A DNA stretch of 64,000 nt from positions 62,001 to 126,000 of the forward strand of contig JAUNSG010000005.1 in the NCBI GenBank assembly GCA_030539335.1, in the 5' to 3' direction. Below the pieces are notes generated by a model that saw only the letters and a list, made by a program, of their open reading frames with translations, searched no databases and was not told where the DNA came from. Shown piece after piece: positions 1-10,742 of the stretch. Made by a program: the position numbers and the translations under genes. Source of the DNA: Eubacteriales bacterium (lineage in GTDB: Bacteria; Bacillota; Clostridia; Oscillospirales; Butyricicoccaceae). Each line of letters starts with the position of its first letter. Positions within the stretch are counted from its first letter, which is position 1.

Positions 1-1184
1 AGCGCACAGACAGCCATACTCATCGCCACACGATGATCCGCATAGCTGGCAAAGTCGCCACCGTGCAGCGGCTTGCCGCCGCGGACGATCATACCGTCCT
101 CGGTCTCAGTGATATCAGCCCCAGTCTTGGAAAGCTCTGCGGTCATCGTCGCAATGCGGTTGGATTCCTTCACCTTCAACTCCTGGGCATCGCAGAAAAT
201 CGTTTCGCCTTCGGCAAAGGCGGCAGCGACCGCCAATACCGGAATTTCATCGATCAGACGCGGGATAAGATCGCCGCCGATGGTAGTGCCATGCAGTTTG
301 GAGGAACGAACCAAAAGATCGCATACCGGTTCGACATCGCCGCGCTCATTTACGCGGGTGATATCCGCCCCCATAGCTTCGAGGGCGTCCAAAATACCAG
401 TTCGCGTCGGGTTTACACCGACGTTTTGAATCAGAATTTCGCTGTTTGGCACAATCAGCCCGGCAACAAGGAAATAAGCAGCGGAGGAAATATCACCCGG
501 CACGGCAACATCCACTGCCGTCAGGTCATCGGGAGGGGTCAGGGTGATGACCGTCCCCTCGGTTTGGATGTCAGCCCCCAGACCACGCAGCATGCGCTCG
601 GTGTGATCGCGAGAAGGAGCCGGTTCGATGACGGTTGTTTTGCCATCGGCATACAGTCCCGCCAGAAGGATAGAGGACTTGAGCTGTGCCGAAGCGACCG
701 GCATTTCATAGCGGATACCGTGCAGGGAAGCGGGAGAGACGGTCAACGGACAGAGGTTTCCATTCTTTCCCTGAATGTTTGCCCCCATCTGGGTGAGAGG
801 GCGGATGATGCGTCCCATGGGACGCTTTTGGATCGAGGCATCTCCATTGAGTGTACTGGAGAAGGGCTGGCCGGAAAGGATACCGCACAGCAGGCGGGTC
901 GTCGTACCCGAATTGCCGGTATAGAGCAGCTCGGTGGGCGCCTGCAGTCCATGAAGACCGACACCATGCACAACGACCTCAGAATCGGTGATCTGAATGT
1001 CCACACCCATCCGACGGAAGCAGGCGATGGTGGACAGGCAGTCTTCTCCCATCAAAAAACCAGTGATGTGTGTCGTGCCGTTCGAGAGGGCACCGAGCAT
1101 GACCGCGCGGTGGGAAATGGATTTGTCTCCCGGAACGGTAACCGTTCCGCGCAGTCCGGAGACAGAAGAGATTAACTCAGTCAT
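1..1184 (-). CDS. aroA: 3-phosphoshikimate 1-carboxyvinyltransferase (EPSP synthase), 3' end cut by window edge
   Basis: The enzyme joins PEP to shikimate-3-phosphate, the sixth step of the shikimate pathway, in the cytosol. Reading leftward from ATG 1184 gives about 394 of the usual 425-430 residues; the C-terminus lies outside the window. Seen directly are PGDKSISHRA near residue 18 (substrate-binding loop), GNSGTTTRL near residue 93 and IDEIPVLAVAAAFAEG in the second lobe. The NSGTTTRL form is the one I associate with class II enzymes of Firmicutes. The start overlaps the 3' end of pheA by 8 bases, so it is the fifth gene of the aro operon and probably translationally coupled. Confidence 0.95.
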   Translation of the reverse strand, partial: MTELISSVSGLRGTVTVPGDKSISHRAVMLGALSNGTTHITGFLMGEDCLSTIACFRRMGVDIQITDSEVVVHGVGLHGLQAPTELLYTGNSGTTTRLLCGILSGQPFSSTLNGDASIQKRPMGRIIRPLTQMGANIQGKNGNLCPLTVSPASLHGIRYEMPVASAQLKSSILLAGLYADGKTTVIEPAPSRDHTERMLRGLGADIQTEGTVITLTPPDDLTAVDVAVPGDISSAAYFLVAGLIVPNSEILIQNVGVNPTRTGILDALEAMGADITRVNERGDVEPVCDLLVRSSKLHGTTIGGDLIPRLIDEIPVLAVAAAFAEGETIFCDAQELKVKESNRIATMTAELSKTGADITETEDGMIVRGGKPLHGGDFASYADHRVAMSMAVCA

Positions 1185-2328
1185 TGGTATTCAGCCCCTC
1201 CTCTTCGATGACCGGGAACGATCCAAGAATACGGACAACCGGAATTTCCTGCGTAAGCTGATAGATCATCGTACGGGTGTCCTCATTCAAAATATTGCCG
1301 GCAAAGTCAATGTAGAAGCAGTAATTCCACGGCATGTTTGCCAGCGGACGGGAATGGATTTCTGTCATATTCAAGCCATAGTCCGAAAACACAGAAAGAG
1401 CTGCGTACAGGCTGCCGGTCACATGCGGGATAATCAGGATCAGACTGACACGGTTGTCTTCTTTTTTGGCGGAAAGGCCGCGGGTGACCGCGATAAAACG
1501 CGTCTGATTGAAATCGCCATCGTTGATGTTGGATTGGATAATGTTCAGGCCATATCGCTCCGCCGCTTCCTCCGAGCAGATCGCCGCACGGGTAATGTCA
1601 CCGGACTTGGCTATCTCATCGGCGGCGATTGCGGTATTGGATTCTTCCACCTCGGCCAGATCGTGCTCCTGAATATAGTAATGGCATTGGCGCAGTGCCT
1701 GTGGGTGGGAATGAACCGTCTTTATGGTGTCAAGGGAAGCGCCTTCACAGGCGGCCAAACAGTGGGAAATGCGGCCAATATAGGAGTGTGATATGTACAA
1801 ACCGTGCTTTTCCAACAGATCGTAAACTTCATTGATCGTACCGGCCGTTGAATTTTCGATCGGAACGACGCCGGCATCTGCACGGCCCTCCGAGACCTCG
1901 AGAAAAACGTCCTCAAACGTTTTGAGGTGGTAGCGGTGTGCCTCCGGGAACAGAGCCTTGACCGCCGCTTCCTGGTAGGAAGCTTCAAGACCCTGATAGC
2001 AGACGGACTGCGGGGTATCAATGCGTGCGGTGATCGGAAGCTGAAGGCGGAATGGCTCTGCCTTCAGGATGCGGGTATATTGATATTTCCGGCTGATGCG
2101 CGTTGTGGTGCGCAGCAGAGAGGTGTATTCCTGTTTGAGCGATTCCGGCACCTTTTCGAGCATGGTGTTGAGCAGCTCATTTTCCCGTGCTGTGACCAGA
2201 ACCTGACCACCTGTGTGCATTTTGAATTCGGAGACTTCCTCCGAACACTTCATGCGGCGGAGGAAGAGATCGACGATCTGCCGGTCGATCTCGTTAATTT
2301 CCTTGCGGACTTCTTCAATTTGACGCAT
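1177..2328 (-). CDS. pheA: Bifunctional chorismate mutase / prephenate dehydratase (P-protein)
   Basis: It converts chorismate to prephenate and then to phenylpyruvate, committing carbon to phenylalanine. The order is an AroQ-type helical mutase domain (about 1-90), a prephenate dehydratase domain (about 105-280, with NQTRFIAV) and a C-terminal ACT domain (HSRPLANMPWNY) that in this family binds phenylalanine for feedback inhibition. I chose ATG 2328 (MRQIEEVRKEIN), because a GGAGG lies 9 bases upstream inside the end of aroC; an in-frame ATG at 2364 would give a non-homologous extension. The gene overlaps aroC by 14 bases and aroA by 8. Its presence here makes the operon a phenylalanine operon and agrees with the Phe T-box upstream. 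Confidence 0.94.
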   Translation of the reverse strand: MRQIEEVRKEINEIDRQIVDLFLRRMKCSEEVSEFKMHTGGQVLVTARENELLNTMLEKVPESLKQEYTSLLRTTTRISRKYQYTRILKAEPFRLQLPITARIDTPQSVCYQGLEASYQEAAVKALFPEAHRYHLKTFEDVFLEVSEGRADAGVVPIENSTAGTINEVYDLLEKHGLYISHSYIGRISHCLAACEGASLDTIKTVHSHPQALRQCHYYIQEHDLAEVEESNTAIAADEIAKSGDITRAAICSEEAAERYGLNIIQSNINDGDFNQTRFIAVTRGLSAKKEDNRVSLILIIPHVTGSLYAALSVFSDYGLNMTEIHSRPLANMPWNYCFYIDFAGNILNEDTRTMIYQLTQEIPVVRILGSFPVIEEEGLNTND

Positions 2329-3412
2329 ATCCGTAGGCCTCCATATACAAGTCGGTGATGGCAATTGCTACGGCGGCCTCAATGACCGGAGCCGCGCGGG
2401 TGACAATGCACGGATCGTGGCGTCCCTTGATAACCAGTGGTTCCACGGCACCATGTGCCAGATTCAGTGTCATCTGTTCCTTGGAGATGGATGCGGTCGG
2501 TTTGATCGCCGCGCGGACAATCACCGGCATACCACTTGTGATGCCGCCGAGGATGCCGCCGTTGTTGTTGGTCTCCGAACGGACAACGCCATCCTCCAGT
2601 ATCATACGGTCATTTGCCTCCGAGCCAAACAGGGAAGCGATCGCAAAGCCTGCGCCAAATTCCACTCCTTTGACGGCTGGAACAGAAAATAGGAGGGAAG
2701 AAATGCGCCCCTCCGCCGGCTGCAGCATGGGGGAGCCAAGTCCGGCCGGCAGTCCGACAACAGCGCATTCGATGATGCCGCCGACGGAATCCTGATCCAT
2801 GCGCGCCTGTTCAATGAGGTCCAGCATGGCCTGTTGGGCGCGCGGATTGATCACCGGATAGGGCTGTGTGCGCAGGGCATCCAACTGTTCCGTCGGGATG
2901 TTGATGTCGTCAAATGGGGTGTCCATGATCTGACCGATTGACGCGATGTGGGAACCGACCGAAATGCCCTTACTGCGCAGGAAAAGCTTGCACATCGCAC
3001 CGGCAAAGACCAGCGGCGCCGTCAGGCGGCCGGAGAAATGACCGCCGCCGCGCGGATCGTTACACCCGTGAAAGCGGACTTGCCCTGTGTAGTCGGCATG
3101 TCCCGGACGGGGATGCTCGACAAGGTTTTTATAATCACCCGAACGTGTGTCGGTGTTTTCGATCACACAGGAGATCGGGGTGCCGGTGGTCTTTCCTTCA
3201 AATACACCGGAGAGAATCTTCGGCAGGTCTTTTTCCCGTCGTGCGGTCGACTGCTTGTTCTTGCCCGGCGCACGGCGATCCATCTCTGCGAGGATAAATT
3301 CCTCGTCGAACGGAACCCCGGACGGGAATCCGTCCAGCACGCAGCCAATACCGCCGCCGTGCGATTCCCCAAAGATGCTGAGTTTTAGGTTGTTGCCCCA
3401 AACAGAACCCAT
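2315..3412 (-). CDS. aroC: Chorismate synthase
   Basis: It removes phosphate from EPSP to give chorismate, using reduced FMN as cofactor. The 365-residue product has the family length and begins MGSVWGNNLKLSIFGESHG, with the diagnostic GESHG near residue 16 and RRAPG near residue 46. A GGAG lies about 10 bases before ATG 3412. It is the third gene of the aro operon, 30 bases downstream of aroB, and its last codons contain the ribosome site of pheA. Nothing looks damaged. Confidence 0.96.
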   Translation of the reverse strand: MGSVWGNNLKLSIFGESHGGGIGCVLDGFPSGVPFDEEFILAEMDRRAPGKNKQSTARREKDLPKILSGVFEGKTTGTPISCVIENTDTRSGDYKNLVEHPRPGHADYTGQVRFHGCNDPRGGGHFSGRLTAPLVFAGAMCKLFLRSKGISVGSHIASIGQIMDTPFDDINIPTEQLDALRTQPYPVINPRAQQAMLDLIEQARMDQDSVGGIIECAVVGLPAGLGSPMLQPAEGRISSLLFSVPAVKGVEFGAGFAIASLFGSEANDRMILEDGVVRSETNNNGGILGGITSGMPVIVRAAIKPTASISKEQMTLNLAHGAVEPLVIKGRHDPCIVTRAAPVIEAAVAIAITDLYMEAYGYASN

Positions 3413-3442
3413 GGATATCTGGTCTCCTTTCTGAAATACAAT

Positions 3443-4483
3443 TTATAACTGTGCCACCAGCTCATGCAGCTGATCCAACGGGAACTTGCGGATATCCGCG
3501 CGGCCGAGCTGGTTGACAAGGATAAAATTCAGTGTGTCGGACATCCGTTTTTTATCCGACAGAAGCGAGTTGTAAATTGCTTCGTTGTCATAGGGAAGCG
3601 AAGTCGGAAGCTGATGCATTGTGCAGGCATCCGCGATGATCTGTGTCAGGTCATTGCCGCCCAGAAGGATGTTCAGCTTTGCCGCGGCGCACATACCGAT
3701 CGCAACCGCCTGCCCGTGGCTCAGATCGACATAGTTGCCGAGCTTTTCGGCAGCGTGGCCGATGGTATGACCGAAATTCAGCGTCATGCGCAGACCGTTG
3801 TCGTGCTCATCCTGCTGAACAACATCGCGCTTGATGCGGACGCATTCGTAGACGATCTGTTCCAGATTGCTCTTGAAATCCGGTGCAGAAATCAACTCAA
3901 GGATGTCGCGGTTTGCGATACAGCCGTATTTGATGACCTCTGCCATGCCGTCGCAGAAGATGCGTTCGGGCAGGGTGGAGAGGATGTCGGTATCGATCAT
4001 GACCAGCTCCGGCTGATAGAACGAGCCGACAAGATTCTTGCCCTGCGGCAGATCAACGCCGCACTTGCCGCCGACCGAGGAATCCACCTGAGAGAGCAGG
4101 GTAGTCGGAATCTGACAGATGTGGATGCCGCGCAGGTAGGTCGCCGCGGCAAAACCGGTGATGTCACCGACCACACCGCCACCCAGTGCAATTAACAGGT
4201 CGGAGCGGGTCAGACCCGCTTCGCACAAATCCTCGTAAATCGAAGCGACGGTCGCAAGGTTTTTGTGCTCTTCTCCGGCAGGGATTACCGTGTAGGTGAC
4301 GGTCAGAGGGAACTGTGCACACAGGGCACGGAGGTACAGCGGCTCAACATTCGAGTCCGTGACCACATGGATGCGTGTCGGATGGAACTTTTCCGCAACA
4401 TGCTTTGCGGTGGTGGAGAAAATACCTCCACCAATATAAATATCAGACAGGCTGACAGAGCCTTGTAAAGAAAGATGGTACAT
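3443..4483 (-). CDS. aroB: 3-dehydroquinate synthase
   Basis: It cyclises DAHP to 3-dehydroquinate, the second shikimate step, using NAD and a divalent metal. The 346-residue sequence shows the NAD-binding GGGVVGDITGF near residue 101, TTLLSQVDSSVGGK near residue 127, and the three metal-ligand regions DGMAEVIKYG, LNFGHTIGHA and SHGQAVAIGM. It starts 2 bases after the aroF stop, so the two are co-transcribed and probably coupled. No aroD, aroE or aroK lies in this window; those steps must be encoded elsewhere or beyond the left edge. Confidence 0.96.
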   Translation of the reverse strand: MYHLSLQGSVSLSDIYIGGGIFSTTAKHVAEKFHPTRIHVVTDSNVEPLYLRALCAQFPLTVTYTVIPAGEEHKNLATVASIYEDLCEAGLTRSDLLIALGGGVVGDITGFAAATYLRGIHICQIPTTLLSQVDSSVGGKCGVDLPQGKNLVGSFYQPELVMIDTDILSTLPERIFCDGMAEVIKYGCIANRDILELISAPDFKSNLEQIVYECVRIKRDVVQQDEHDNGLRMTLNFGHTIGHAAEKLGNYVDLSHGQAVAIGMCAAAKLNILLGGNDLTQIIADACTMHQLPTSLPYDNEAIYNSLLSDKKRMSDTLNFILVNQLGRADIRKFPLDQLHELVAQL

Positions 4484-4485
4484 GA

Positions 4486-5499
4486 TTAAATCTCCTTCCC
4501 GATTGCGTTTGTGATGCTGCGCAGTTTTCCCATTGTGCGGGCGAAGTGTGTGTAGGTCAGCGACTGTGCCCCGTCGGAAAGTGCGTGGGCTGGGTCGTTG
4601 TGCACCTCAATAATCAGGCCGTCCGCGCCGGCAGCGATTGCGGACATGGCCAGCGGTTCTACCATCCAGTAGATGCCAGCGGCATGCGATGGGTCAACGA
4701 CGACCGGCAGATGGCTCAGGCGCTTGAGCGCCGGAACCGCGCTGATGTCCAGCGTGTTGCGGGTATAGGTCTCATAGGTGCGGATGCCGCGCTCGCAGAG
4801 GATGACCTGGTCATTGCCCTCCGCCATGATATACTCTGCGGACATCAGGAATTCCTCCAGCGTGTTGGCGAAGCCGCGCTTGAGCAGAACCGGCTTGCCG
4901 GCTTTGCCGACTTCCTTGAGCAGTTCGAAGTTCTGCATGTTGCGTGCGCCGATTTGGAAGCAGTCTACCTTGTCGAGGAACAATTCAATGTGTGCCGGAT
5001 TGGTGATTTCCGTGACGATCGGAAGACCGGTTTTTTGTTTTGCAGTGTACAGCAGGTCCAATCCTTCCGCCTTCAATCCCTGGAAGGAGTAGGGGGAGGA
5101 GCGGGGCTTCCAGGCGCCGCCGCGCAGGATGGTCGCACCCTGATGCTGAACTTCCTCTGCGATTTCGCAGATCTGCGCCTTGCTCTCGACCGAGCACGGA
5201 CCGGCCATAACGGCGATCTTGTTTCCGCCGATCTCCACACCGCCGATGTTGACGATCGTGTTGTCCGGATGCATCGCACGGTTGGCGCGCTTGAACGGCT
5301 CCTGTACCTTCATCACACGGTCTACCCAATGATTGAGCATCAGCGTATCCTTATCGATCGCGGACGTATCACCGACCAGACCAAGGATTGTGGTCTCTGC
5401 GCCGATGATCGGGTTGACAGTGACATGAAAATGTTCCAGCCAGTGGGAAAGCAGATCAATTTCCTGCTCCGGAACACCCTTCTTCATTACAACGATCAT
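4486..5499 (-). CDS. aroF: 3-deoxy-7-phosphoheptulonate (DAHP) synthase, type I-beta
   Basis: It condenses PEP with erythrose-4-phosphate, the entry step to aromatic amino acids. The 337-residue form starting MIVVMKKGVPEQE carries an N-terminal ferredoxin-like regulatory domain (about 1-70) as in Thermotoga and Bacillus enzymes, then the barrel with AGPCSVES, PRSSPYSFQGL and DPSHAAG. I chose ATG 5499 because AAAGGAG sits 9 bases upstream; a longer frame to 5643 reads through the T-box terminator and is not homologous. It is the first gene of the aro operon. The N-terminal domain suggests allosteric control in addition to the leader RNA. Confidence 0.95.
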   Translation of the reverse strand: MIVVMKKGVPEQEIDLLSHWLEHFHVTVNPIIGAETTILGLVGDTSAIDKDTLMLNHWVDRVMKVQEPFKRANRAMHPDNTIVNIGGVEIGGNKIAVMAGPCSVESKAQICEIAEEVQHQGATILRGGAWKPRSSPYSFQGLKAEGLDLLYTAKQKTGLPIVTEITNPAHIELFLDKVDCFQIGARNMQNFELLKEVGKAGKPVLLKRGFANTLEEFLMSAEYIMAEGNDQVILCERGIRTYETYTRNTLDISAVPALKRLSHLPVVVDPSHAAGIYWMVEPLAMSAIAAGADGLIIEVHNDPAHALSDGAQSLTYTHFARTMGKLRSITNAIGKEI

Positions 5500-5555
5500 A
5501 GTAGTTTTCTCCTTTGCTTGCGTCAGATTTTCCCGGCAATCGGAAACAGCTGGGC

Positions 5556-5852
5556 ATAAAAAAAGCCTTTCTCCCCAGAGAAAAAGGGACGAAAGACATA
5601 CATTCCGTGGTACCACCCAAATTCGGCCATAACATGACCGCACTCTTTCGAATACGGGGCCGGGAAGCCCGATACTCTATCCCGATAACGGGGGAAGCCG
5701 TCCGCGCCTACTGCTGTCGTTCAGCGCGAAAACTCAGGAGAGAACTTCAAACCATGCGGCCCCGCGTCTGCTTCCAGTCTGCGACAGACACTCCCTGGCG
5801 GGCGGTCAGTGGAACTACTTTTCTCCGTCATCGTTTTTGCTGTTTTAAAATT
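5556..5852 (-). promoter_or_regulatory. T-box riboswitch leader of the aro operon, Phe (UUC) specifier
   Basis: The conserved antiterminator core TGGTACCACGG lies at 5606-5616 (minus strand), followed by the attenuator hairpin. Stem I shows the specifier-loop halves AAAGTAG and GAAG-TTC closed by GGAGA/TCTCC. By direct alignment with the leu leader in this window (GAAG-CTC), the specifier triplet is TTC at 5742-5744, a phenylalanine codon. Uncharged tRNA-Phe would stabilise the antiterminator and turn on aroF-aroB-aroC-pheA-aroA. The T-box identity is seen; the specifier is inferred from two leaders agreeing. Confidence 0.93.
5558..5595 (-). terminator. Attenuator terminator of the aro T-box leader
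   Basis: On the minus strand CTTTCGTCCC pairs with GGGGAGAAAG (one mismatch, one wobble) and a run of seven T follows. It lies directly after the T-box sequence, so formation of the antiterminator would compete with it. Confidence 0.85.
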
Positions 5853-5859
5853 TAAATCC

Positions 5860-5888
5860 ATTATAGGATACGGATCGTGTGCTGTCAA
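5860..5888 (-). promoter_or_regulatory. Sigma-A promoter of the aro operon
   Basis: Consensus -35 TTGACA (5883-5888) and -10 TATAAT (5860-5865) are separated by 17 bases on the minus strand. Transcription would begin near 5853, just before the T-box stem I. Confidence 0.9.
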
Positions 5889-5947
5889 GGGATTGTGGAA
5901 GAAAAAATACAAAATTCTACGGATTTTAAGAAAATTGACAGAATGCC

Positions 5948-5976
5948 TTGACAATTGGGGCACAATCGGGTAACAT
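5948..5976 (+). promoter_or_regulatory. Sigma-A promoter of the leu operon
   Basis: TTGACA (5948-5953) and TAACAT (5971-5976) are 17 bases apart. The start point would fall near 5983. It is back-to-back with the aro promoter, with about 60 bases between the two -35 boxes. Confidence 0.8.
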
Positions 5977-5984
5977 AGATTTAG

Positions 5985-6267
5985 TTTTATAGCTGAAATG
6001 TTATGAACGGGTAAAGTAACCGATAAGCGTTTTCAGAGAGTTGCCGTTTGGTGCGAGGCAGCAGCGTGATGCGGCGAAGCTCACCCGGGAACAGCCTGCG
6101 GAAAGACCAAATCGTGGTTCGTAAGTGTGGACGGATTCCCACCGTTATAGGGGAAATGCATTGTTGGATGCATAAGAGGCCGTTTTGTACGGCAAAAAGA
6201 GTGGTACCGCGGAAGTATGCTTTCGTCTCTTATCAAGGATTTGGAGGAAGAGATGAGGGCATTTTTT
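5985..6267 (+). promoter_or_regulatory. T-box riboswitch leader of the leu operon, Leu (CUC) specifier
   Basis: The T-box core GTGGTACCGCGG is at 6201-6212 and is followed by a terminator with a T-run. Stem I is closed by CGGGT/ACCCG, with specifier-loop halves AAAGTAAC and GAAG-CTC-A. The specifier CTC at 6080-6082 is a leucine codon and fits the downstream leuA-C-D-B genes. AGAGAG and GGTGCGAGGCAGC resemble the conserved distal stem I elements. Uncharged tRNA-Leu should antiterminate. Confidence 0.94.
6217..6267 (+). terminator. Attenuator terminator of the leu T-box leader
   Basis: TCGTCTCTT (6223-6231) pairs with AAGAGATGA (6248-6256), extended by ATGC/GCAT outside, and six T follow. It is positioned to compete with the T-box antiterminator. 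Confidence 0.85.
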
Positions 6268-6358
6268 ATTTGGAAAAGCCGCGGACAGAGGCGGTATCTG
6301 CCGTCAGCGTCTTAAACTTTTTGGTTAATAAAATATATGTTTATGGAGGATATCAGAT

Positions 6359-7870
<1,512 letters not shown>

Positions 7871-7889
7871 GGAAGGGGTTATACCAAAC

Positions 7890-9152
7890 ATGGCTATGAC
7901 AATGACACAGAAGATCCTTGCAAAGCATGCGGGACTCGACCATGTTTCCGCTGGTCAGTTGATTGAAGCGAAGCTGGATCTGACACTGGCAAACGATATT
8001 ACCGGTCCGGTTTCCATCCGTGAGATGGAGAAGGCTGGATTTGAAACCGTATTTGATAAGTCCAAAATTGCTCTGGTTATGGACCATTTTGTACCGAACA
8101 AGGATATCAAATCCGCTGAGCAGTGCCTGCAGTGCCGGAACTTTGCAGGGGAACATGAGATTGTCAATTTCTTTGACGTCGGCGCAATGGGCATCGAGCA
8201 TGCGCTGCTGCCGGAAAAAGGCCTGGTAGGCCCTGGCGAGCTGATTATCGGTGCGGATTCCCACACCTGTACCTATGGTGCACTCGGCGCGTTCTCGACC
8301 GGTGTCGGCTCCACCGACCTGGCTGCTGGTATGGCGACTGGCACGGCATGGTTTAAGGTACCGTCTGCAATCAAGTTTAACCTGACCGGCTCTCTGCCGA
8401 AGCACGTATCCGGCAAGGATGTCATCCTGCACATCATCGGCCGGATCGGTGTCGATGGCGCTCTGTACCGTTCGATGGAATTCGGCGGCGATGGCGTTGC
8501 TTCCCTGACCATGGATGACCGCTTCACCATCTGCAACATGGCCATCGAAGCTGGTGCTAAGAATGGCATCTTCCCGGTGGATGACAAGACGATGGAGTAT
8601 TTCCGTGCGCGCACGGACCGTGAGGTCACAGCATATGAAGCCGATGAAGATGCGGTTTACGATGAAGAGTACACGATTGATCTGTCTGCACTCCGTCCGA
8701 CGGTTGCCTGTCCGCATCTGCCGGAGAATACCAAGACGGTTGACGAGCTGGAAAAGATCGAGATTCAGCAGTCGGTCATCGGTTCCTGCACCAACGGCCG
8801 CATTCAGGACATGCGTGAGGCAGCTGCCATCCTGAAGGGCAGAAAGGTCAAGAGCAATGTCCGTACGATTGTCATTCCGGCAACGCAGAAGATTTATCTG
8901 CAGTGCATCGAGGAGGGTCTGGCGAAGATCTTTGTTGAGGCGGGTGCAGTCCTGTCCACACCGACCTGTGGTCCGTGCCTCGGCGGTTATATGGGCATTC
9001 TGGCCCATGGAGAGCGTGCAGTTTCCACTACGAACCGCAATTTTGTCGGTCGTATGGGTCACGTGACCTCGGAGATCTATCTGGCAAGCCCGGCTGTCGC
9101 AGCAGCTTCCGCAATCACCGGCTATATTACGGATCCGGCGGAACTGGATTAA
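7890..9152 (+). CDS. leuC: 3-isopropylmalate dehydratase large subunit
   Basis: With LeuD it isomerises 2-isopropylmalate to 3-isopropylmalate on a [4Fe-4S] cluster. The 420-residue length is that of the compact (archaeal or HacA-like) type rather than the 465-residue enterobacterial type. Cluster cysteines lie in IGSCTNGR (near residue 295) and CGPCLGG (near residue 357). I prefer ATG 7890 ([15 protein letters not shown]), which has GGAAGGGG 11 bases upstream; an ATG at 7863 would overlap the leuA stop and add unrelated residues. Other in-frame ATGs at 7896 and 7902 cannot be excluded. Confidence 0.94.
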   Translation: MAMTMTQKILAKHAGLDHVSAGQLIEAKLDLTLANDITGPVSIREMEKAGFETVFDKSKIALVMDHFVPNKDIKSAEQCLQCRNFAGEHEIVNFFDVGAMGIEHALLPEKGLVGPGELIIGADSHTCTYGALGAFSTGVGSTDLAAGMATGTAWFKVPSAIKFNLTGSLPKHVSGKDVILHIIGRIGVDGALYRSMEFGGDGVASLTMDDRFTICNMAIEAGAKNGIFPVDDKTMEYFRARTDREVTAYEADEDAVYDEEYTIDLSALRPTVACPHLPENTKTVDELEKIEIQQSVIGSCTNGRIQDMREAAAILKGRKVKSNVRTIVIPATQKIYLQCIEEGLAKIFVEAGAVLSTPTCGPCLGGYMGILAHGERAVSTTNRNFVGRMGHVTSEIYLASPAVAAASAITGYITDPAELD

Positions 9153-9169
9153 AAAGGAGGATACAGACA

Positions 9170-9664
9170 ATGAAGGCAAGAGGTTCTGTTTTTAAATATG
9201 GCGATAATGTCGATACCGACGTTATCATTCCGGCGCGTTATCTGAACATTGCAGATCCCGTTGAGCTGGCAACCCATTGTATGGAAGACATCGATACGGA
9301 GTTCGTCAAGAACGTCAAGAAGGGCGATATTATGGTCGCTACCAAAAACTTTGGCTGCGGTTCATCCCGTGAGCATGCACCGCAGGTCATCCGTGACAAC
9401 GGCATTTCCTGTGTGATCGCTTCCTCGTTCGCACGCATTTTCTATCGCAGCTCGATCAACATCGGCCTGCCGATCATGGAGAGCGAAGAGGCAGCCAATG
9501 CCATCTCTGCCGGCGACGAGGTCGAAGTCGATTTTGACACGGGTATTATCACCGATATCACCACCGGCCAGACGTTCCAGGCTGCGGCATTCCCGCCATT
9601 CCTGCAGAATATCATTCAGGCAGGCGGTCTGCTCAAGAGCCTGAAGGAAAGAGAGGGCAAGTGA
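9170..9664 (+). CDS. leuD: 3-isopropylmalate dehydratase small subunit
   Basis: This is the swivel subunit partnering LeuC. The 164-residue protein begins [17 protein letters not shown] and contains [11 protein letters not shown], the hallmark of the small subunit. The length again matches the compact type. AAAGGAGG lies 9 bases before ATG 9170, 17 bases after the leuC stop. The leuB gene follows after a single base. Confidence 0.95.
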   Translation: MKARGSVFKYGDNVDTDVIIPARYLNIADPVELATHCMEDIDTEFVKNVKKGDIMVATKNFGCGSSREHAPQVIRDNGISCVIASSFARIFYRSSINIGLPIMESEEAANAISAGDEVEVDFDTGIITDITTGQTFQAAAFPPFLQNIIQAGGLLKSLKEREGK

Positions 9665-9665
9665 G

Positions 9666-10742
9666 ATGGAATACAACATTGCGGTCATCAAAGGCGACGG
9701 CATTGGCCCGGAAATCGTAACGGAAGCGATGAAGGCGCTGGAGGTTGTCGGTGAAAAGTACGGCCATACGTTCCATTTTACCGAGTGCTATGCAGGCGGC
9801 AACGCCATCGATAAATTCGGCATTCCGCTTCCGCAGGAGACGCTGGATACCTGTAAGGCGTCCGATTCGGTTCTGCTGGGTGCAGTAGGCGGCCCGAAAT
9901 GGGACTCCGTTCCGTCGGACAAGCGTCCGGAGCGCGCTCTGCTCGGACTGCGTTCCGGCCTGGGCCTGTTCGTCAATCTGCGCCCAGCGCAGATGCATGC
10001 AGCGCTGGCTGATGCGTGCCCAATCAAGCCGGAGATTATCGGCGACGGTTTTGACATTCTGGTCTGCCGTGAGCTGACAGGTGACGTATATTTTGGCAAG
10101 CGTGGACGCCGCGAGTCTCCGCTGGGTGAGACCGGTTGGGATGACATGAACTATTCGGTTTCTGAGGTGGAGCGCATCGGCCGCCGCGGCTTTGATATGG
10201 CGATGAAGCGCGGTAAGAAGGTCGTTTCGGTCGACAAGGCAAACGTACTGGAGACCTCCCGCGTGTGGCGTGAAACCATGCATAAGATCGCAGAGGAGTA
10301 TCCAGAGGTCGAATATTCAGATATGTATGTCGACAACTGTGCGATGCAGCTGGTTCGCAATCCGGGACAGTTTGATGTTATCATCACGGGCAACCTGTTC
10401 GGTGATATCCTGTCGGATGAAGCGAGCATGATTACCGGCTCCATTGGTATGCTGCCGTCCGCCTCCATTGGCGAAGGGACGCTGGGCATGTATGAGCCGA
10501 TCCATGGTTCCGCACCGGACATCGCCGGGAAGGGCATTGCCAATCCGATTGCGACCATTCTCTCCACAGCAATGATGCTGCGCTATTCCTTTGGTTTGGC
10601 AGAGGAGGCCGACTGCATTGAGGCAGCCTGTGAAAAGGCGCTGAACGATGGTCATCGCACGGCTGACATCGCAAAGGCAGGAGAGACAGTTCTGTCTACC
10701 TCTGAGATGGGTAAGATTGTCTGCGACAACATCCGCGGCTGA
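9666..10742 (+). CDS. leuB: 3-isopropylmalate dehydrogenase
   Basis: It oxidises 3-isopropylmalate with NAD to 2-ketoisocaproate. The 358-residue protein shows GDGIGPEI at residue 10, LGAVGGPKWD near residue 75, FGDILSDEAS and the NAD-binding HGSAPDIAGK. The start is 1 base after the leuD stop and the stop shares one base with the next gene. It completes the leucine-specific pathway except for the final transaminase. Confidence 0.96.
   Translation: MEYNIAVIKGDGIGPEIVTEAMKALEVVGEKYGHTFHFTECYAGGNAIDKFGIPLPQETLDTCKASDSVLLGAVGGPKWDSVPSDKRPERALLGLRSGLGLFVNLRPAQMHAALADACPIKPEIIGDGFDILVCRELTGDVYFGKRGRRESPLGETGWDDMNYSVSEVERIGRRGFDMAMKRGKKVVSVDKANVLETSRVWRETMHKIAEEYPEVEYSDMYVDNCAMQLVRNPGQFDVIITGNLFGDILSDEASMITGSIGMLPSASIGEGTLGMYEPIHGSAPDIAGKGIANPIATILSTAMMLRYSFGLAEEADCIEAACEKALNDGHRTADIAKAGETVLSTSEMGKIVCDNIRG

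Noticed and set aside
33..1175. Plus-strand open frame across the first 1.1 kb
   Set aside because: It is the reverse of aroA, whose motifs are clear on the minus strand.
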